Assembly (NCBI RefSeq): GCF_015767265.1
Contig: NZ_JADPIB010000011.1
Location: forward strand, 1-58,678
DNA length: 58,678 nt
Direction of reading: 5' to 3'
DNA from: Aureivirga marina
GTDB lineage: Bacteria; Bacteroidota; Bacteroidia; Flavobacteriales; Flavobacteriaceae
Under the pieces are notes generated by a model that saw only the letters and a program-made list of their open reading frames with translations, searched no databases and was not told the DNA's origin. The first letter of the stretch is position 1. Each line of letters starts with the position of its first letter. The translations under genes were made by a program, and so were the position numbers. Positions 16,014 to 24,901 of the stretch are shown here, piece by piece.

Positions 16014-16681
16014 AAAAAATAAAAGTAATTTTAGCTGAAGATGAAGCAGCATTAGGTCAAATTATAAAAGAAAGTTTAGAAACGAGAGATTTTGAAGTGA
16101 TTCATTGTTTGGATGGAGAAGAGGCTTTGGAAAAATTTACTTCTGGAAAACCAGATATTCTAGTTTTAGATGTGATGATGCCTTTAAAAGATGGATTTTC
16201 ATTAGCTACAGAAATAAGAAATCTGGATGAGCAAATTCCGATTATTTTTCTTACATCAAAATCGCAAACAGCAGATGTTGTTAAAGGATTTTCGATTGGT
16301 GGAAATGATTATTTAAAGAAACCTTTTAGTATGGAAGAATTGATTGTCAGAATTCATGCACAATTAAGAAAAAACAACCAGAAAAAAGAAACTTCTAAAT
16401 TAGGAAAATATGATTTCGATTATAAGAAGCAGCTTCTAACATTTGAAGAAGAAGAAATTCATTTGACACATCGTGAAGCAGAACTTTTGTATCATTTAAT
16501 GTTGCATAAAAATGAAATTTTAGAACGAAGTGAAATTTTAAATAAACTTTGGGGTACAGATGATTTTTTTACGACAAGAAGTATGGATGTTTTTATTTCA
16601 AAACTTCGAAAGAAACTGAAAAAAGATACAACAATTCAAATAATCAATGTAAGAGGATTTGGATATAAATTGATTTTTTAA
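16010..16681 (+). CDS. OmpR-family response regulator
   Basis: This is a 223-residue DNA-binding response regulator. The receiver domain carries the acidic pocket ED/DE at 10-12, the phosphoacceptor Asp54 in LVLDVMMPLKDG, the conserved Thr/Ser (FLTSKS) and Lys (YLKKPF). The C-terminal half is a winged-helix Trans_reg_C domain (LTHREAELLYHLMLHKNEILERSEI...RSMDVFISKLRKKL...INVRGFGYKL). It is translationally coupled to the kinase through a 4-nt overlap. A terminator hairpin follows at 16706-16729. Confidence 0.95.
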   Translation: MKKIKVILAEDEAALGQIIKESLETRDFEVIHCLDGEEALEKFTSGKPDILVLDVMMPLKDGFSLATEIRNLDEQIPIIFLTSKSQTADVVKGFSIGGNDYLKKPFSMEELIVRIHAQLRKNNQKKETSKLGKYDFDYKKQLLTFEEEEIHLTHREAELLYHLMLHKNEILERSEILNKLWGTDDFFTTRSMDVFISKLRKKLKKDTTIQIINVRGFGYKLIF

Positions 16682-16705
16682 AATAGAAAAGTATAGAAAA
16701 TAAAA

Positions 16706-16729
16706 AAGCCTGATAAAAATATCAGGCTT
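16706..16729. terminator. Terminator between the response regulator and tRNA-Asn
   Basis: The 10-bp perfect stem AAGCCTGATA/TATCAGGCTT with an AAAA loop has T-rich sequence on the plus side and an A/T-run on the minus-strand exit. It can end both the regulator transcript and the convergent tRNA transcript. Confidence 0.8.
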
Positions 16730-16737
16730 CAATTTTG

Positions 16738-16811
16738 CTCCCCCTCTTGGGCTCGAACCAAGGACCCTCTGATTAACAGTCAGATGCTCTAACCAACTGA
16801 GCTAAGGAGGA
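16738..16811 (-). tRNA. tRNA-Asn (anticodon GUU)
   Basis: On the minus strand the 74-nt sequence folds as a normal cloverleaf. The acceptor TCCTCCT pairs with AGGGGGA (one G-T pair). The D-arm is GCTC...GAGC, the anticodon stem TCTGA/TCAGA encloses CTGTTAA with anticodon GTT, and the T-arm is CTTGG TTCGAGC CCAAG. CCA is not encoded, as usual for this phylum. Confidence 0.97.
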
Positions 16812-16833
16812 ATTTATTTCTCTTTTGCGGTTG

Positions 16834-16862
16834 CAAATATATACGTTTTTTTTATTCTGCAA
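16834..16862 (-). promoter_or_regulatory. Promoter of tRNA-Asn
   Basis: On the minus strand TTG (16860-16862), an 18-nt spacer, and TATATTTG (16834-16841) match the Bacteroidota -33/-7 consensus TTG-N17-23-TAnnTTTG. The -7 element ends 22 nt before the mature tRNA 5' end. It is the best full promoter match I found in the window. Confidence 0.8.
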
Positions 16863-17226
16863 AAACTTTTTTTAGAAAAAATAAGAAAAAAGAAATATAG
16901 GTTTTTTAAGTTTCTGATTTAGATTAATTTAAATATTTGATAAAGTTTAAATAATTTTTCTATTATATTTTTAGATAAAAAGTAGAAGAGAAGTTAAGAA
17001 AAGAATTTGTCTATTGCGTAGTTTTCAAAAAAGATGACAAATGTTTTATAAAATTAATATTTTTTATCAAACGATTGTTGAAAAATAAATAGTAAAAACT
17101 TGATTTGATTGAAAAAAATGTAAACTTTAATTAAATTTAAATCATTTGTTAGAAAATAAATAAAATATTTATGAAAAATTGTAAATAAAATAAAATTGTA
17201 AAATAGGTGAGTTTATCACTGTTTTA
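16863..17226. other. AT-rich intergenic stretch upstream of sucA
   Basis: About 360 nt of very AT-rich sequence without an ORF or strong hairpin. It must hold the sucA promoter. A TATTTTTG -7-like element follows just to its right at 17240-17247. I see nothing else in it. Confidence 0.4.
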
Positions 17227-17239
17227 TTGGCAAAAATTG

Positions 17240-17247
17240 TATTTTTG
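17240..17247 (+). promoter_or_regulatory. Candidate -7 element for sucAB
   Basis: TATTTTTG matches TAnnTTTG and lies 39 nt before the sucA ATG at 17287. That argues against the longer TTG-initiated reading frame from 17227. No TTG is found at the proper -33 spacing. Confidence 0.45.
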
Positions 17248-17286
17248 CTCTTAGTTTTATCTAAAACACTGAGCATTAAACAAACT

Positions 17287-20028
17287 ATGGACAAATTTTC
17301 GTTCTTAAACGCAGCACATACTGGTTATATAGCTGATTTATACGAGCAGTATTTACAAAACCCCGATGCGATAGAGCCAAGTTGGAGAAGTTTTTTTCAA
17401 GGTTATGATCTAGCAAATGAAAATTACTCTTTAACTGACGATTCTGAAACTGAAGTAAAAGTACCTGAAAATGTACAAAAAGAATTCAAGGTTTTAGATC
17501 TTATTCACGGTTATAGAACCAGAGGGCATTTATTCACAAAAACAAACCCTGTAAGAGATAGAAGAAATTATTCTCCTACTTTAGATATTGAAAATTTTGG
17601 ACTTTCTAAAGATGATTTAGACAAAGAGTTCAAAGCTGGAAAAACATTAGGAATTGGTACAACAACATTAAGAAACATTATAGATCATTTACAAAAAATG
17701 TTCTGTAATTCAATCGGAGTTGAATATATGTACATTCGTAATCCAGAAGAAATCAAATGGTGGAATGAGAGATTAAATCAAAACTCAAATTTACCAAATT
17801 TTTCTACAGAAGCTAAGAAATACATTCTTACAAAACTAAATCAAGCAGTTTCTTTCGAGCAATTTTTACAAACAAAATATGTTGGGCAAAAGCGTTTCTC
17901 TTTAGAAGGAGGAGAATCTTTAATTCCAGCATTGAGTTCTGCAATAAGAGATGCTGCTGAGCAATATGATGTTGATGAGTTTGTATTAGGTATGGCACAC
18001 AGAGGTCGTTTGAATACATTGACAAATATCTTTAGAAAACCAATTCGTGAAATGTTTAACGAATTTGAAGGAAAAGATTTTGAAGATGCAACAATCGATG
18101 GTGATGTAAAATACCATTTAGGTTCTACTACAACAAAAACGCTTAAAAACGACAAAACAGTAAAGATGAATTTGGTGCCAAATCCATCACACTTAGAAAC
18201 TGTTGGAGCGGTTGTAGAAGGAATTGCTAGAGCTAAAACAGATAAAGAATACAATGAAAATTCTTCTAAAGTTTTACCAATTATTGTTCATGGGGATGCA
18301 GCGGTAGCAGGACAAGGTTTAGTGTATGAAATCATTCAAATGAGCAAGTTGAATGGATATAAAACAGGAGGAACATTACATTTAGTAGTAAATAATCAAG
18401 TTGGATTTACAACGAATTATTTAGATGCACGTTCTAGTACTTATTGTACAGATATTGCAAAAGTTACTCTTTCTCCAGTTTTACATGTGAATGCGGATGA
18501 TGCAGAGGCTGTGGTGCACGCAATCGGAATAGCGATTGATTTTAGAATGAAGTTTGGAAGAGATGTATTTATCGATTTATTAGGATATCGTAAATACGGA
18601 CATAATGAAGGGGATGAGCCAACGTTTACACAACCTAAATTATATAAAGCAATTAAAAAGCATAGCAATCCTAGAGATATTTATGCTGATAAATTGAAGA
18701 AAGAAGGAGTAATTGATGATGCTTATTTAAAAGAAATTACTGCGGAATTCAAGAATAAATTAGAGGAAGAATACCAAAAATCAAAACAAGATGAGGTTTC
18801 AGTTATTAAACCTTTTATGAATGATATTTGGGATGACTTTACTCGTAGAGGTATTGAAGCAATGTTAGCTTCTGAGGATACAACTTATCCAGAAGAAAAC
18901 TTAAAGAATATTGCAAAAGTTGTTTCTACAACTCCAGAAAATGTAAAATTTGTAAGAAAAGCACAACGTATCCTAGATGGAAGAGCGAAAATGGTTTTTG
19001 AAACAGATAAGATCGACTGGGGAATGGGAGAAACTCTTGCTTACGGAAGTTTATTAGAAGAAGGATTTAATGTTCGTATTTCTGGACAAGATGTAGAAAG
19101 AGGAACATTTAGTCACCGTCATGCTGTTTTAAGAGATGAAGTTTCTGAAGAGAGAATTAATCTTTTAAATACATTAAGCGATAAGCAAGGAAAAATGTAT
19201 ATCTATAATTCTTTATTATCGGAATATGGAGTTTTAGGTTTTGATTATGGATATGCAATGGCAAGTCCAAATACATTAACAATTTGGGAAGCACAATTTG
19301 GAGATTTCAGTAATGGAGCACAAATTATGTTTGACCAATATATTTCTGCTGCGGAAGATAAATGGAAATTACAAAATGGAATTGTAGTTTTACTTCCACA
19401 TGGATATGAAGGACAAGGAGCTGAACACTCTTCTGCAAGAATGGAACGTTATTTACAACTTTGTGCAGAAGACAATATGATTGTTGCAGATTGTACAACT
19501 CCAGCGAACTTCTTCCACTTGTTACGTCGTCAAATGAAACGTGACTTTAGAAAACCACTAGTAGTATTTACACCAAAGAGTTTATTACGTCACCCAGAAG
19601 CAGTTTCATCTATTAAAGATTTCTCTGAAGGAACATTCCAAGAAGTAATCGATGATACAATTGCGAAGGATAAAGTGAAAAAAGTAGTTCTTTGTACAGG
19701 TAAATTCTATTATGATTTATTAAAAGAAAGAAGAGATTTAGAGAGAGAAGATGTTGCTTTAGTAAGAATTGAGCAATTATTCCCTCTACATATAGATAGA
19801 ATCAAAGAAATTTTAGAAAGTTATCCAAATGCTACTGAATATGTTTGGGCACAAGAAGAGCCAAAGAACATGGGAGCATGGAGCTTTATGATGCAACGTT
19901 TAGATTTCCTAAATTTAAAAGTAGCATCAAGACCTTATTTAGCTGTACCAGCAGCCGGATCAGGTTCAAGATTTAAGAAGAGACATCAAAAAGTAATCGA
20001 TAGTGTTTTCAATACTATCAAAGAATAA
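17287..20028 (+). CDS. sucA: 2-oxoglutarate dehydrogenase E1 component
   Basis: This is the thiamine-diphosphate-dependent E1 of the TCA-cycle 2-oxoglutarate dehydrogenase complex; it decarboxylates 2-oxoglutarate and transfers succinyl to the E2 lipoyl group. The start MDKFSFLNAAHTGYIADLYE is the classic N-terminal motif that binds E2. The track reading from 17227 adds 20 hydrophobic residues from a TTG and is unlikely. Conserved blocks include GMAHRGRLN, HLGST, NPSHLE, GDAAVAGQG, the ThDP-binding GYRKYGHNEGDEP and the SGQDVERGTFSHRHA block. The length, 913 residues, is normal. sucB follows after 28 nt. The E3 gene (lpd) is elsewhere. Confidence 0.97.
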   Translation: MDKFSFLNAAHTGYIADLYEQYLQNPDAIEPSWRSFFQGYDLANENYSLTDDSETEVKVPENVQKEFKVLDLIHGYRTRGHLFTKTNPVRDRRNYSPTLDIENFGLSKDDLDKEFKAGKTLGIGTTTLRNIIDHLQKMFCNSIGVEYMYIRNPEEIKWWNERLNQNSNLPNFSTEAKKYILTKLNQAVSFEQFLQTKYVGQKRFSLEGGESLIPALSSAIRDAAEQYDVDEFVLGMAHRGRLNTLTNIFRKPIREMFNEFEGKDFEDATIDGDVKYHLGSTTTKTLKNDKTVKMNLVPNPSHLETVGAVVEGIARAKTDKEYNENSSKVLPIIVHGDAAVAGQGLVYEIIQMSKLNGYKTGGTLHLVVNNQVGFTTNYLDARSSTYCTDIAKVTLSPVLHVNADDAEAVVHAIGIAIDFRMKFGRDVFIDLLGYRKYGHNEGDEPTFTQPKLYKAIKKHSNPRDIYADKLKKEGVIDDAYLKEITAEFKNKLEEEYQKSKQDEVSVIKPFMNDIWDDFTRRGIEAMLASEDTTYPEENLKNIAKVVSTTPENVKFVRKAQRILDGRAKMVFETDKIDWGMGETLAYGSLLEEGFNVRISGQDVERGTFSHRHAVLRDEVSEERINLLNTLSDKQGKMYIYNSLLSEYGVLGFDYGYAMASPNTLTIWEAQFGDFSNGAQIMFDQYISAAEDKWKLQNGIVVLLPHGYEGQGAEHSSARMERYLQLCAEDNMIVADCTTPANFFHLLRRQMKRDFRKPLVVFTPKSLLRHPEAVSSIKDFSEGTFQEVIDDTIAKDKVKKVVLCTGKFYYDLLKERRDLEREDVALVRIEQLFPLHIDRIKEILESYPNATEYVWAQEEPKNMGAWSFMMQRLDFLNLKVASRPYLAVPAAGSGSRFKKRHQKVIDSVFNTIKE

Positions 20029-20056
20029 CAAAACAGCATAATTAAAATTAGTAACA

Positions 20057-21268
20057 ATGATTTTAGAAATGAAAGTTCCCTCTCCGGGAGAATCAATAAC
20101 TGAAGTAGAAATCGCAACTTGGTTGGTAGAAGATGGTGATTATGTAGAGAAAGATCAACCAATTGCTGAGGTAGATTCTGACAAAGCAACACTTGAATTA
20201 CCAGCTGAAGAGAGTGGAATTATCACCTTAAAAGCTGAAGAAGGTGATGCTGTAGCCGTAGGTGAAGTAGTTTGTCTTATTGACATGAGCGCAGCAAAAC
20301 CAGAAGGAAGTGCAAAAGAAGAAGCTCCTGCTAAAAAAGAGGAAGCTCCTGCACCAACTCCTGCTGCAACGGAAACAAAAGCTGCAACATATGCAACTGG
20401 AACACCATCACCAGCTGCAAAGAAAATCTTAGATGAAAAAGGAATTTCTTCTTCGGAAGTTTCTGGATCTGGAAGAGATGGAAGAATCACAAAAGAAGAT
20501 GCAATAAAAGCCGTTCCATCTATGGGAACTCCAACAGGAGGAGCAAGAGGAAGCGAGCGCAAAAAATTATCAATGCTTCGTAGAAAAGTAGCACAACGTT
20601 TAGTTTCTGTAAAAAATGAAACTGCAATGTTAACTACTTTCAATGAAGTAGACATGAAGCCAATTTTTGACTTAAGAAATGAGTTCAAAGAAGAATTCAA
20701 AGCAAAGCACGGAGTTGGTTTAGGATTCATGAGTTTCTTTACATTAGCTTGTACAAGAGCTTTACAAATGTATCCTGATGTAAATGCAATGATTGATGGA
20801 GATTATAAAATCACACACGATTTCCAAGATATTTCAATTGCTGTTTCTGGACCAAAAGGATTAATGGTTCCAGTTATCAGAAATGCAGAAAATTTATCTT
20901 TCCGTGGAGTAGAAGCTGAGGTTAAGCGTTTAGCTTTAAGAGCACGTGATGGACAAATTACTGTTGATGAAATGACAGGAGGAACATTTACAATTACAAA
21001 TGGAGGAGTATTTGGATCAATGTTATCAACACCAATTATCAATCCACCTCAAAGCGCTATTTTAGGAATGCACAACATCGTTGAGCGTCCAGTTGTAGTT
21101 AATGGAGGAATTGCTGTAAGACCAATTATGTACGTTGCTCTTTCTTATGATCATAGAATCATCGACGGAAGAGAATCAGTTGGATTCTTAGTAGCAGTAA
21201 AAGAAGCTTTAGAAAACCCAACAGAATTCTTAATGGGAGGAAATCCAAGAAAAGCTTTAGAATTATAA
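20057..21268 (+). CDS. sucB: 2-oxoglutarate dehydrogenase E2 (dihydrolipoyl succinyltransferase)
   Basis: E2 core of the 2-oxoglutarate dehydrogenase complex, 403 residues. The N-terminal lipoyl domain carries the lipoylated lysine K43 in VDSDKATLE. An Ala/Pro/Glu-rich flexible linker follows (residues ~80-115), then the peripheral subunit-binding domain (SPAAKKILDEKGI...GSGRDGRITKEDA). The catalytic domain has the acyltransferase motif YDHRIIDGRE with His366 and Asp370. It forms an operon with sucA and ends at a strong terminator (21291-21317). Confidence 0.97.
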   Translation: MILEMKVPSPGESITEVEIATWLVEDGDYVEKDQPIAEVDSDKATLELPAEESGIITLKAEEGDAVAVGEVVCLIDMSAAKPEGSAKEEAPAKKEEAPAPTPAATETKAATYATGTPSPAAKKILDEKGISSSEVSGSGRDGRITKEDAIKAVPSMGTPTGGARGSERKKLSMLRRKVAQRLVSVKNETAMLTTFNEVDMKPIFDLRNEFKEEFKAKHGVGLGFMSFFTLACTRALQMYPDVNAMIDGDYKITHDFQDISIAVSGPKGLMVPVIRNAENLSFRGVEAEVKRLALRARDGQITVDEMTGGTFTITNGGVFGSMLSTPIINPPQSAILGMHNIVERPVVVNGGIAVRPIMYVALSYDHRIIDGRESVGFLVAVKEALENPTEFLMGGNPRKALEL

Positions 21269-21290
21269 TATTATCAAAATATATATTTAA

Positions 21291-21320
21291 AAAATCGAGG
21301 AAATGCTCCTCGATTTTTTT
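21291..21320 (+). terminator. Intrinsic terminator of sucAB
   Basis: The 10-bp perfect stem AAAATCGAGG/CCTCGATTTT is followed by a T-run, 22 nt after the sucB stop codon. Confidence 0.9.
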
Positions 21321-21432
21321 ATTTCTAGGAATTTGTACTTTTTATTAAAATATCTTGAGTAAAAAACGCCTAAGTTTTAATACATTTGGTGCATTAGTTT
21401 CCTAAAAGCTATAATAAACTGTTTACTTTATG

Positions 21433-21511
21433 AAAGTGGTTTAAGAAATAGTGTAAAATCAATTAACAATTATCTTTAAAAACCAATTTTGTCCTTGACT
21501 TAAGCCACTTT
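21433..21511. promoter_or_regulatory. Inverted repeat upstream of the Crp/Fnr-type regulator gene
   Basis: AAAGTGGTTTAAG (21433-21445) and CTTAAGCCACTTT (21499-21511) are reverse complements with one mismatch, 53 nt apart, 43 nt before the regulator gene. The half-site GGTTTAAG/CTTAAGCC resembles the GGTTAAG/CTTAACC palindrome just downstream of the same gene, so both may be sites of this regulator. Inferred. Confidence 0.45.
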
Positions 21512-21554
21512 TTACTATTATTTTTATATAAAGATAAATGGATAAATTGGGATT

Positions 21555-22136
21555 ATGACAAAAGATAAACATCAAGCTTTAATTGAAAATTTTGAAAAAG
21601 AAGTTTCTTTAAATGAAGTAGAAAAAGAAATTATCAGAGATTATTTTCATTTTTTCACCATCCAAAAAAAGAAAGATTTACTTCGTTCTGGAGATATTTG
21701 TAATTATACTTTTTTTATTTTAAAAGGTTGTACTCGTTCATTTAATATTGATGAAAAAGGAATAGAACGAATTCAGAATTTTGGTTTTGAAAATTATTGG
21801 GTTGGTGACTTATTAAGCTTATTTACAGGAGAACCTTCTAGTTTAACAATTGAAACAATTGAACATTCTCAGATTTTAAAAATTCATAAAGACGATTTAG
21901 AAAATCTATATAATGAAGTTCCGCAATTGGAACGTTTTTTTAGGATTCTTTATCAAAAAGCTTATGTTTCCAGTTTAAAAAGATTGAATAAAATGGTGCA
22001 ATTTTCTGCTTCAGAAAACTACAATCAATTGATAAAAGAGCAACCAAATTTACTTCAAAGAGTTCCGCTTGCATACATTGCTTCTTATCTTGGAATAGCT
22101 CCAGAAAGCTTAAGTCGCATCCGTAGAAATAGTTAA
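21555..22136 (+). CDS. Crp/Fnr-family transcriptional regulator
   Basis: This 193-residue regulator has an N-terminal cyclic-nucleotide-binding-type beta-roll (residues ~25-115, with RSGDICNYTFFILKG and TGEPSSLTIETIEHSQIL) and a C-terminal helix-turn-helix (RVPLAYIASYLGIAPESLSRIRR). There are no N-terminal cysteines for an Fe-S cluster, so it is not a classical FNR. The phosphate-binding RxS motif of cAMP receptors is also absent. It is followed by a SnoaL-like and a YceI gene, a set often seen with such regulators in Bacteroidota. Inverted repeats flank the gene on both sides, suggesting autoregulation. Confidence 0.85.
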   Translation: MTKDKHQALIENFEKEVSLNEVEKEIIRDYFHFFTIQKKKDLLRSGDICNYTFFILKGCTRSFNIDEKGIERIQNFGFENYWVGDLLSLFTGEPSSLTIETIEHSQILKIHKDDLENLYNEVPQLERFFRILYQKAYVSSLKRLNKMVQFSASENYNQLIKEQPNLLQRVPLAYIASYLGIAPESLSRIRRNS

Positions 22137-22152
22137 TTCGATTTTCTTAACA

Positions 22153-22177
22153 TAGGTTAAGTCAATTTCTTAACCTA
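22153..22177. promoter_or_regulatory. Perfect palindrome upstream of the SnoaL/YceI operon
   Basis: TAGGTTAAG (22153-22161) and CTTAACCTA (22169-22177) are perfect reverse complements separated by 7 nt. Another CTTAAC half-site lies at 22145-22150. It sits between the regulator stop codon and the SnoaL-like gene, a good place for an operator of the adjacent Crp/Fnr-type protein. Confidence 0.55.
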
Positions 22178-22242
22178 CATCATTCTGTAGGAAATTGATT
22201 CTTCTGAATTTTGTCTTTATAAATAATCAATAAAAGATCATT

Positions 22243-22611
22243 ATGAACACGATGCATAAAAATTTAGAAGAAAATGTAAAAGAATTAAATGCAATGATTC
22301 TAGAAGGAAAAATTTTAGAAGCATTTGATAAATTTTACGCAAAAGACGTTACAATGCAAGAAAACGATAATGAAATTACAGTTGGAAAAGCAGCTTGTAG
22401 ATTAAATGAAGAAGCATTTGTAAATGGAATTACAGAGTTTAGAGGAGCAAAAGTTTTAAATACTTTGGTTTCTGATGGAATTGTTGCTGTTGAATGGCAT
22501 TTTGATTATACACATAAAGAATATGGAACTAGAAATTATACACAAGTTGCTGTTCAAAGATGGAATAATCAAGGACAAATTATCAGCGAAAAATTTTACT
22601 ACAATAACTAA
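22243..22611 (+). CDS. SnoaL-like (NTF2 superfamily) protein
   Basis: This small cytoplasmic protein of 122 residues has the cone-shaped SnoaL/NTF2 fold pattern. A first long helix (ENVKELNAMILEGKILEAFDKFYAKDVTMQEN) is followed by curved sheet strands (VAVEWHFDYTHKEYGTRNYTQVAVQRWNNQGQIISEKFYYN). The family includes isomerases, hydrolases and many ligand-binding proteins without known activity, so no substrate is proposed. An alternative start three codons in (MHKN) is possible. It lies 18 nt before the YceI gene and is likely co-transcribed. Confidence 0.8.
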   Translation: MNTMHKNLEENVKELNAMILEGKILEAFDKFYAKDVTMQENDNEITVGKAACRLNEEAFVNGITEFRGAKVLNTLVSDGIVAVEWHFDYTHKEYGTRNYTQVAVQRWNNQGQIISEKFYYNN

Positions 22612-22629
22612 TTCTTAAACTCAGAAATC

Positions 22630-23214
22630 ATGAAAAAAATAGCAGTTTTATTTATATTTTTTATCTCATTAACTATTACAGCACAAAATAATTGGAAAGT
22701 TGATCCATATCATTCAAAAGTAAATTTCTCCGTAAGTCATTTAGTAATTTCTGAAGTAGATGGTTCTTTTAATGTTTATGATGGAAGTATTTCACAAAAG
22801 AATTCAAATGATTTTTCAAATGCAGTTTTTAAATTTGAAATTGATGCAAATTCTATTGATACTGACAATGAAAAAAGAGATGGACATCTAAAATCAGAAG
22901 ATTTTTTCCATACTTCAAAATATCCTAAGATTTCTTTTGTAAGTACTTCTGTGAAGAAAAGAGGAGCAAATAAATATATTATCAAAGGAAAAATGACCAT
23001 GCGTGGTGTAACCAAAATGGTAACATTAAATGCAAAACATGGTGGGACAATTGCGAATGATGGATATGGAAATACAAAAGCTGGTTTTATAATTACTGGT
23101 GAGATTGATAGAACAGATTTCGGTGTTGCTTGGAATGCAAAAACAGAACACGGAGGTTTGACAGTTGGTGAAGATGTAGCTTTTACTGTTAAATTAGAAT
23201 ATGTAAAAGGTTAA
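22630..23214 (+). CDS. YceI-family periplasmic lipocalin-like protein
   Basis: A signal peptide (MKKIAVLFIFFISLTITAQ) is followed by the YceI beta-barrel: WKVDPYHSKVNFSVSHLVISEVDGSFNVYDG, DSIDTDNEKRDGHLKSEDFF (the family hallmark), KYPKISFVSTSV, GKMTMRGVTKMVTL and DRTDFGVAWN. Members bind isoprenoid chains such as polyprenyl or quinone-like molecules in a hydrophobic pore. The 194-residue length is typical. It is the last gene after the Crp/Fnr-type regulator and the SnoaL-like gene. The ligand here is unknown. Confidence 0.92.
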   Translation: MKKIAVLFIFFISLTITAQNNWKVDPYHSKVNFSVSHLVISEVDGSFNVYDGSISQKNSNDFSNAVFKFEIDANSIDTDNEKRDGHLKSEDFFHTSKYPKISFVSTSVKKRGANKYIIKGKMTMRGVTKMVTLNAKHGGTIANDGYGNTKAGFIITGEIDRTDFGVAWNAKTEHGGLTVGEDVAFTVKLEYVKG

Positions 23215-23231
23215 TACATTATAAAAACAAA

Positions 23232-23259
23232 GAAGAATCTTCAATATTGAAGATTCTTC
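23232..23259. terminator. Perfect palindrome between convergent YceI and ApbE genes
   Basis: GAAGAATCTTCAAT followed directly by ATTGAAGATTCTTC forms a 14-bp self-complementary stem. It lies 18 nt after the YceI stop codon. The T-run after it is weak, so termination is likely but not certain. Confidence 0.55.
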
Positions 23260-23339
23260 CTTTGAAAAATAGTATAAATAGTTAAACTGTTTAAGTTAAA
23301 ACGAGGTAATGAATACTATATTGTTTTATTTTAAACGAT

Positions 23340-24323
23340 TTATTGTTTGCTGAATTCTAATCCTTTAGAAGTATAAATCATTCCTTCGCTATCCAAAATT
23401 AAATATTTTGTTCCTTCTAGTTTATTAATAAGTTCCATTCCCTTTTGAATTCCCATAATATATACAGATGTTGCTAAAGCATCCGCCATTTCTGCATCCG
23501 CACAAAATATTGTTACACTTTGAATTCCTGAGATTAAAGAACCAGTTTTTGGATCTAAAATATGTGTATATTTCTTTCCATTTTTTCCGATAAAACTCTT
23601 ATAATTTCCTGAAGTAACCATCGAAGAATTTTCTAAAGTAAACCAAAGAGTATTTCCATCATTTTCCGAATTTCCAATGAATGTTTTCCATTTTCCATTT
23701 TTTGGATGTATTCCCCATGAAGTTCTATCTCCAGCAGCATTGATAAATCCTGATTTTACTCCTAGCTTTTGTAATTTTCTTTTCGCAGATTCTACAGCAT
23801 AACCTTTATCCACAGCTCCAAAACCGATTTTCATACCTTTTTCTCTTAAGTAAACCGTTTTTTTTGCTTCATCAATTTCAATATTTCTGTAATTAATTTT
23901 CTCTACTGAAGTTGTTAAAGATTCTGCATCTGGCATCGAATTCATTAAATCATCGAATTTCCATACTTTCTTTACAGAAGCAAATGAAATATCGAAATAT
24001 CCATTTGTTAACTCTGAAATTTTGATACTTCTTTTGATAATATCAATCATTTCTTGTGAAACTTCTACAGGTTCAATTCCAGCAGAATTATTGATTTTTG
24101 AAGTTTCTGAATTTGAAATTTTTGAGGAAATTAGATTGTAAATTCTGTCAATTTCTTTTTGTGCAATTTGAATGTATTTTTCTCCTTCTTCTTTTGTCGC
24201 TGCTTCAATTGCATAATCGACAGTTGCACCCATTTGTTTTGTTGATTTGTTGTAAATGTTTTGGGCAGAAATAGAGTAAACAACAAAAAATAAAACAATG
24301 CTTAATGTTGTATTTAATTTCAT
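23340..24323 (-). CDS. apbE: FAD:protein FMN transferase (ApbE), second copy
   Basis: This exported ApbE-family enzyme transfers FMN from FAD onto a Thr/Ser of target proteins in the periplasm. The signal peptide ends SISAQ. Visible family blocks are KQMGATVDY, SNSETSKINNSAG, GYFDISFASVKKVWKF, MKIGFGAVDKGYAVESAKRKL, INAAGD (for the usual NxGGD), the catalytic-site YTHILDPKTG and ADALATSVYIMG. It is closely similar to the ApbE encoded at 26657-27649, but its metal/active-site motif is the canonical DPKTG. A 578-nt gap with a terminator separates it from the DUF3570 gene, so it has its own transcript. Confidence 0.92.
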   Translation of the reverse strand: MKLNTTLSIVLFFVVYSISAQNIYNKSTKQMGATVDYAIEAATKEEGEKYIQIAQKEIDRIYNLISSKISNSETSKINNSAGIEPVEVSQEMIDIIKRSIKISELTNGYFDISFASVKKVWKFDDLMNSMPDAESLTTSVEKINYRNIEIDEAKKTVYLREKGMKIGFGAVDKGYAVESAKRKLQKLGVKSGFINAAGDRTSWGIHPKNGKWKTFIGNSENDGNTLWFTLENSSMVTSGNYKSFIGKNGKKYTHILDPKTGSLISGIQSVTIFCADAEMADALATSVYIMGIQKGMELINKLEGTKYLILDSEGMIYTSKGLEFSKQ

Positions 24324-24901
24324 TTTTTTAATAGGTAATTTGGTTTCAACGGTTTATTTTTCTGGCACAATAACCGTTTTTAAATAATTCTGTAATTAGG
24401 GTTTGATTTGAATTGAAAGTGTTTTAGAACGAAACATCTTTCTAATTTTTAAACATAAATTGTAACTGTTAATTTTTTATTTTTTTGGGTTGATTGATTT
24501 TAATTTAAAATTAAAAATTACGAATATGTTTTAGGTTTTTGAAGTTACCTGAAATTTGCAATAAATTCAGAAAAAAATTTAATTGTTCGCGCTTCATCTA
24601 ATTGATTTTTTAAAAATGAGAGTGCGAAAATATACAATAAAATCAAATATAATTGCCTAATATTTAACTCTTTTGCTAATTATTGAAGATTTATTTTTGA
24701 TTTAATAATTCGTTTGGATTTACTTAATTTTTTAAGAAATAAAATATATTTTTTGTAAAAAATACACTAATTAGAGTAAATTATTTAAAGAATTATTTTA
24801 AAAAAGAAGAATTTTAAGAAGAAATTTGTTTAAAAAAAGAAAAAACCCTCAAATTTGAAGGTTTTTTCAGTGCTTAAAAAATAATTTTGAGTAAAAACTA
24901 T
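24324..24901. other. 578-nt AT-rich intergenic region
   Basis: It contains the DUF3570 operon terminator (24839-24867) at its right end. Near its left end lies an imperfect hairpin (AACGGTT at 24348-24354 with AACCGTT at 24372-24378), just upstream of the second apbE start. The promoter for that gene must lie here, but I could not pick a convincing TAnnTTTG. No ORF. Confidence 0.45.
24839..24867 (-). terminator. Intrinsic terminator of the Trx-ApbE-DUF4266-DUF3570 operon
   Basis: On the minus strand a stem of AAAAAACC...GGTTTTTT enclosing the self-complementary TCAAATTTGA is followed by a T-rich run, 34 nt after the DUF3570 stop codon. Confidence 0.75.

Noticed and set aside
17227-17286. Extended N terminus of SucA from a TTG
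   Set aside because: The extra 20 residues are hydrophobic and cover the likely -7 element. The normal E1 N terminus begins at the ATG at 17287.
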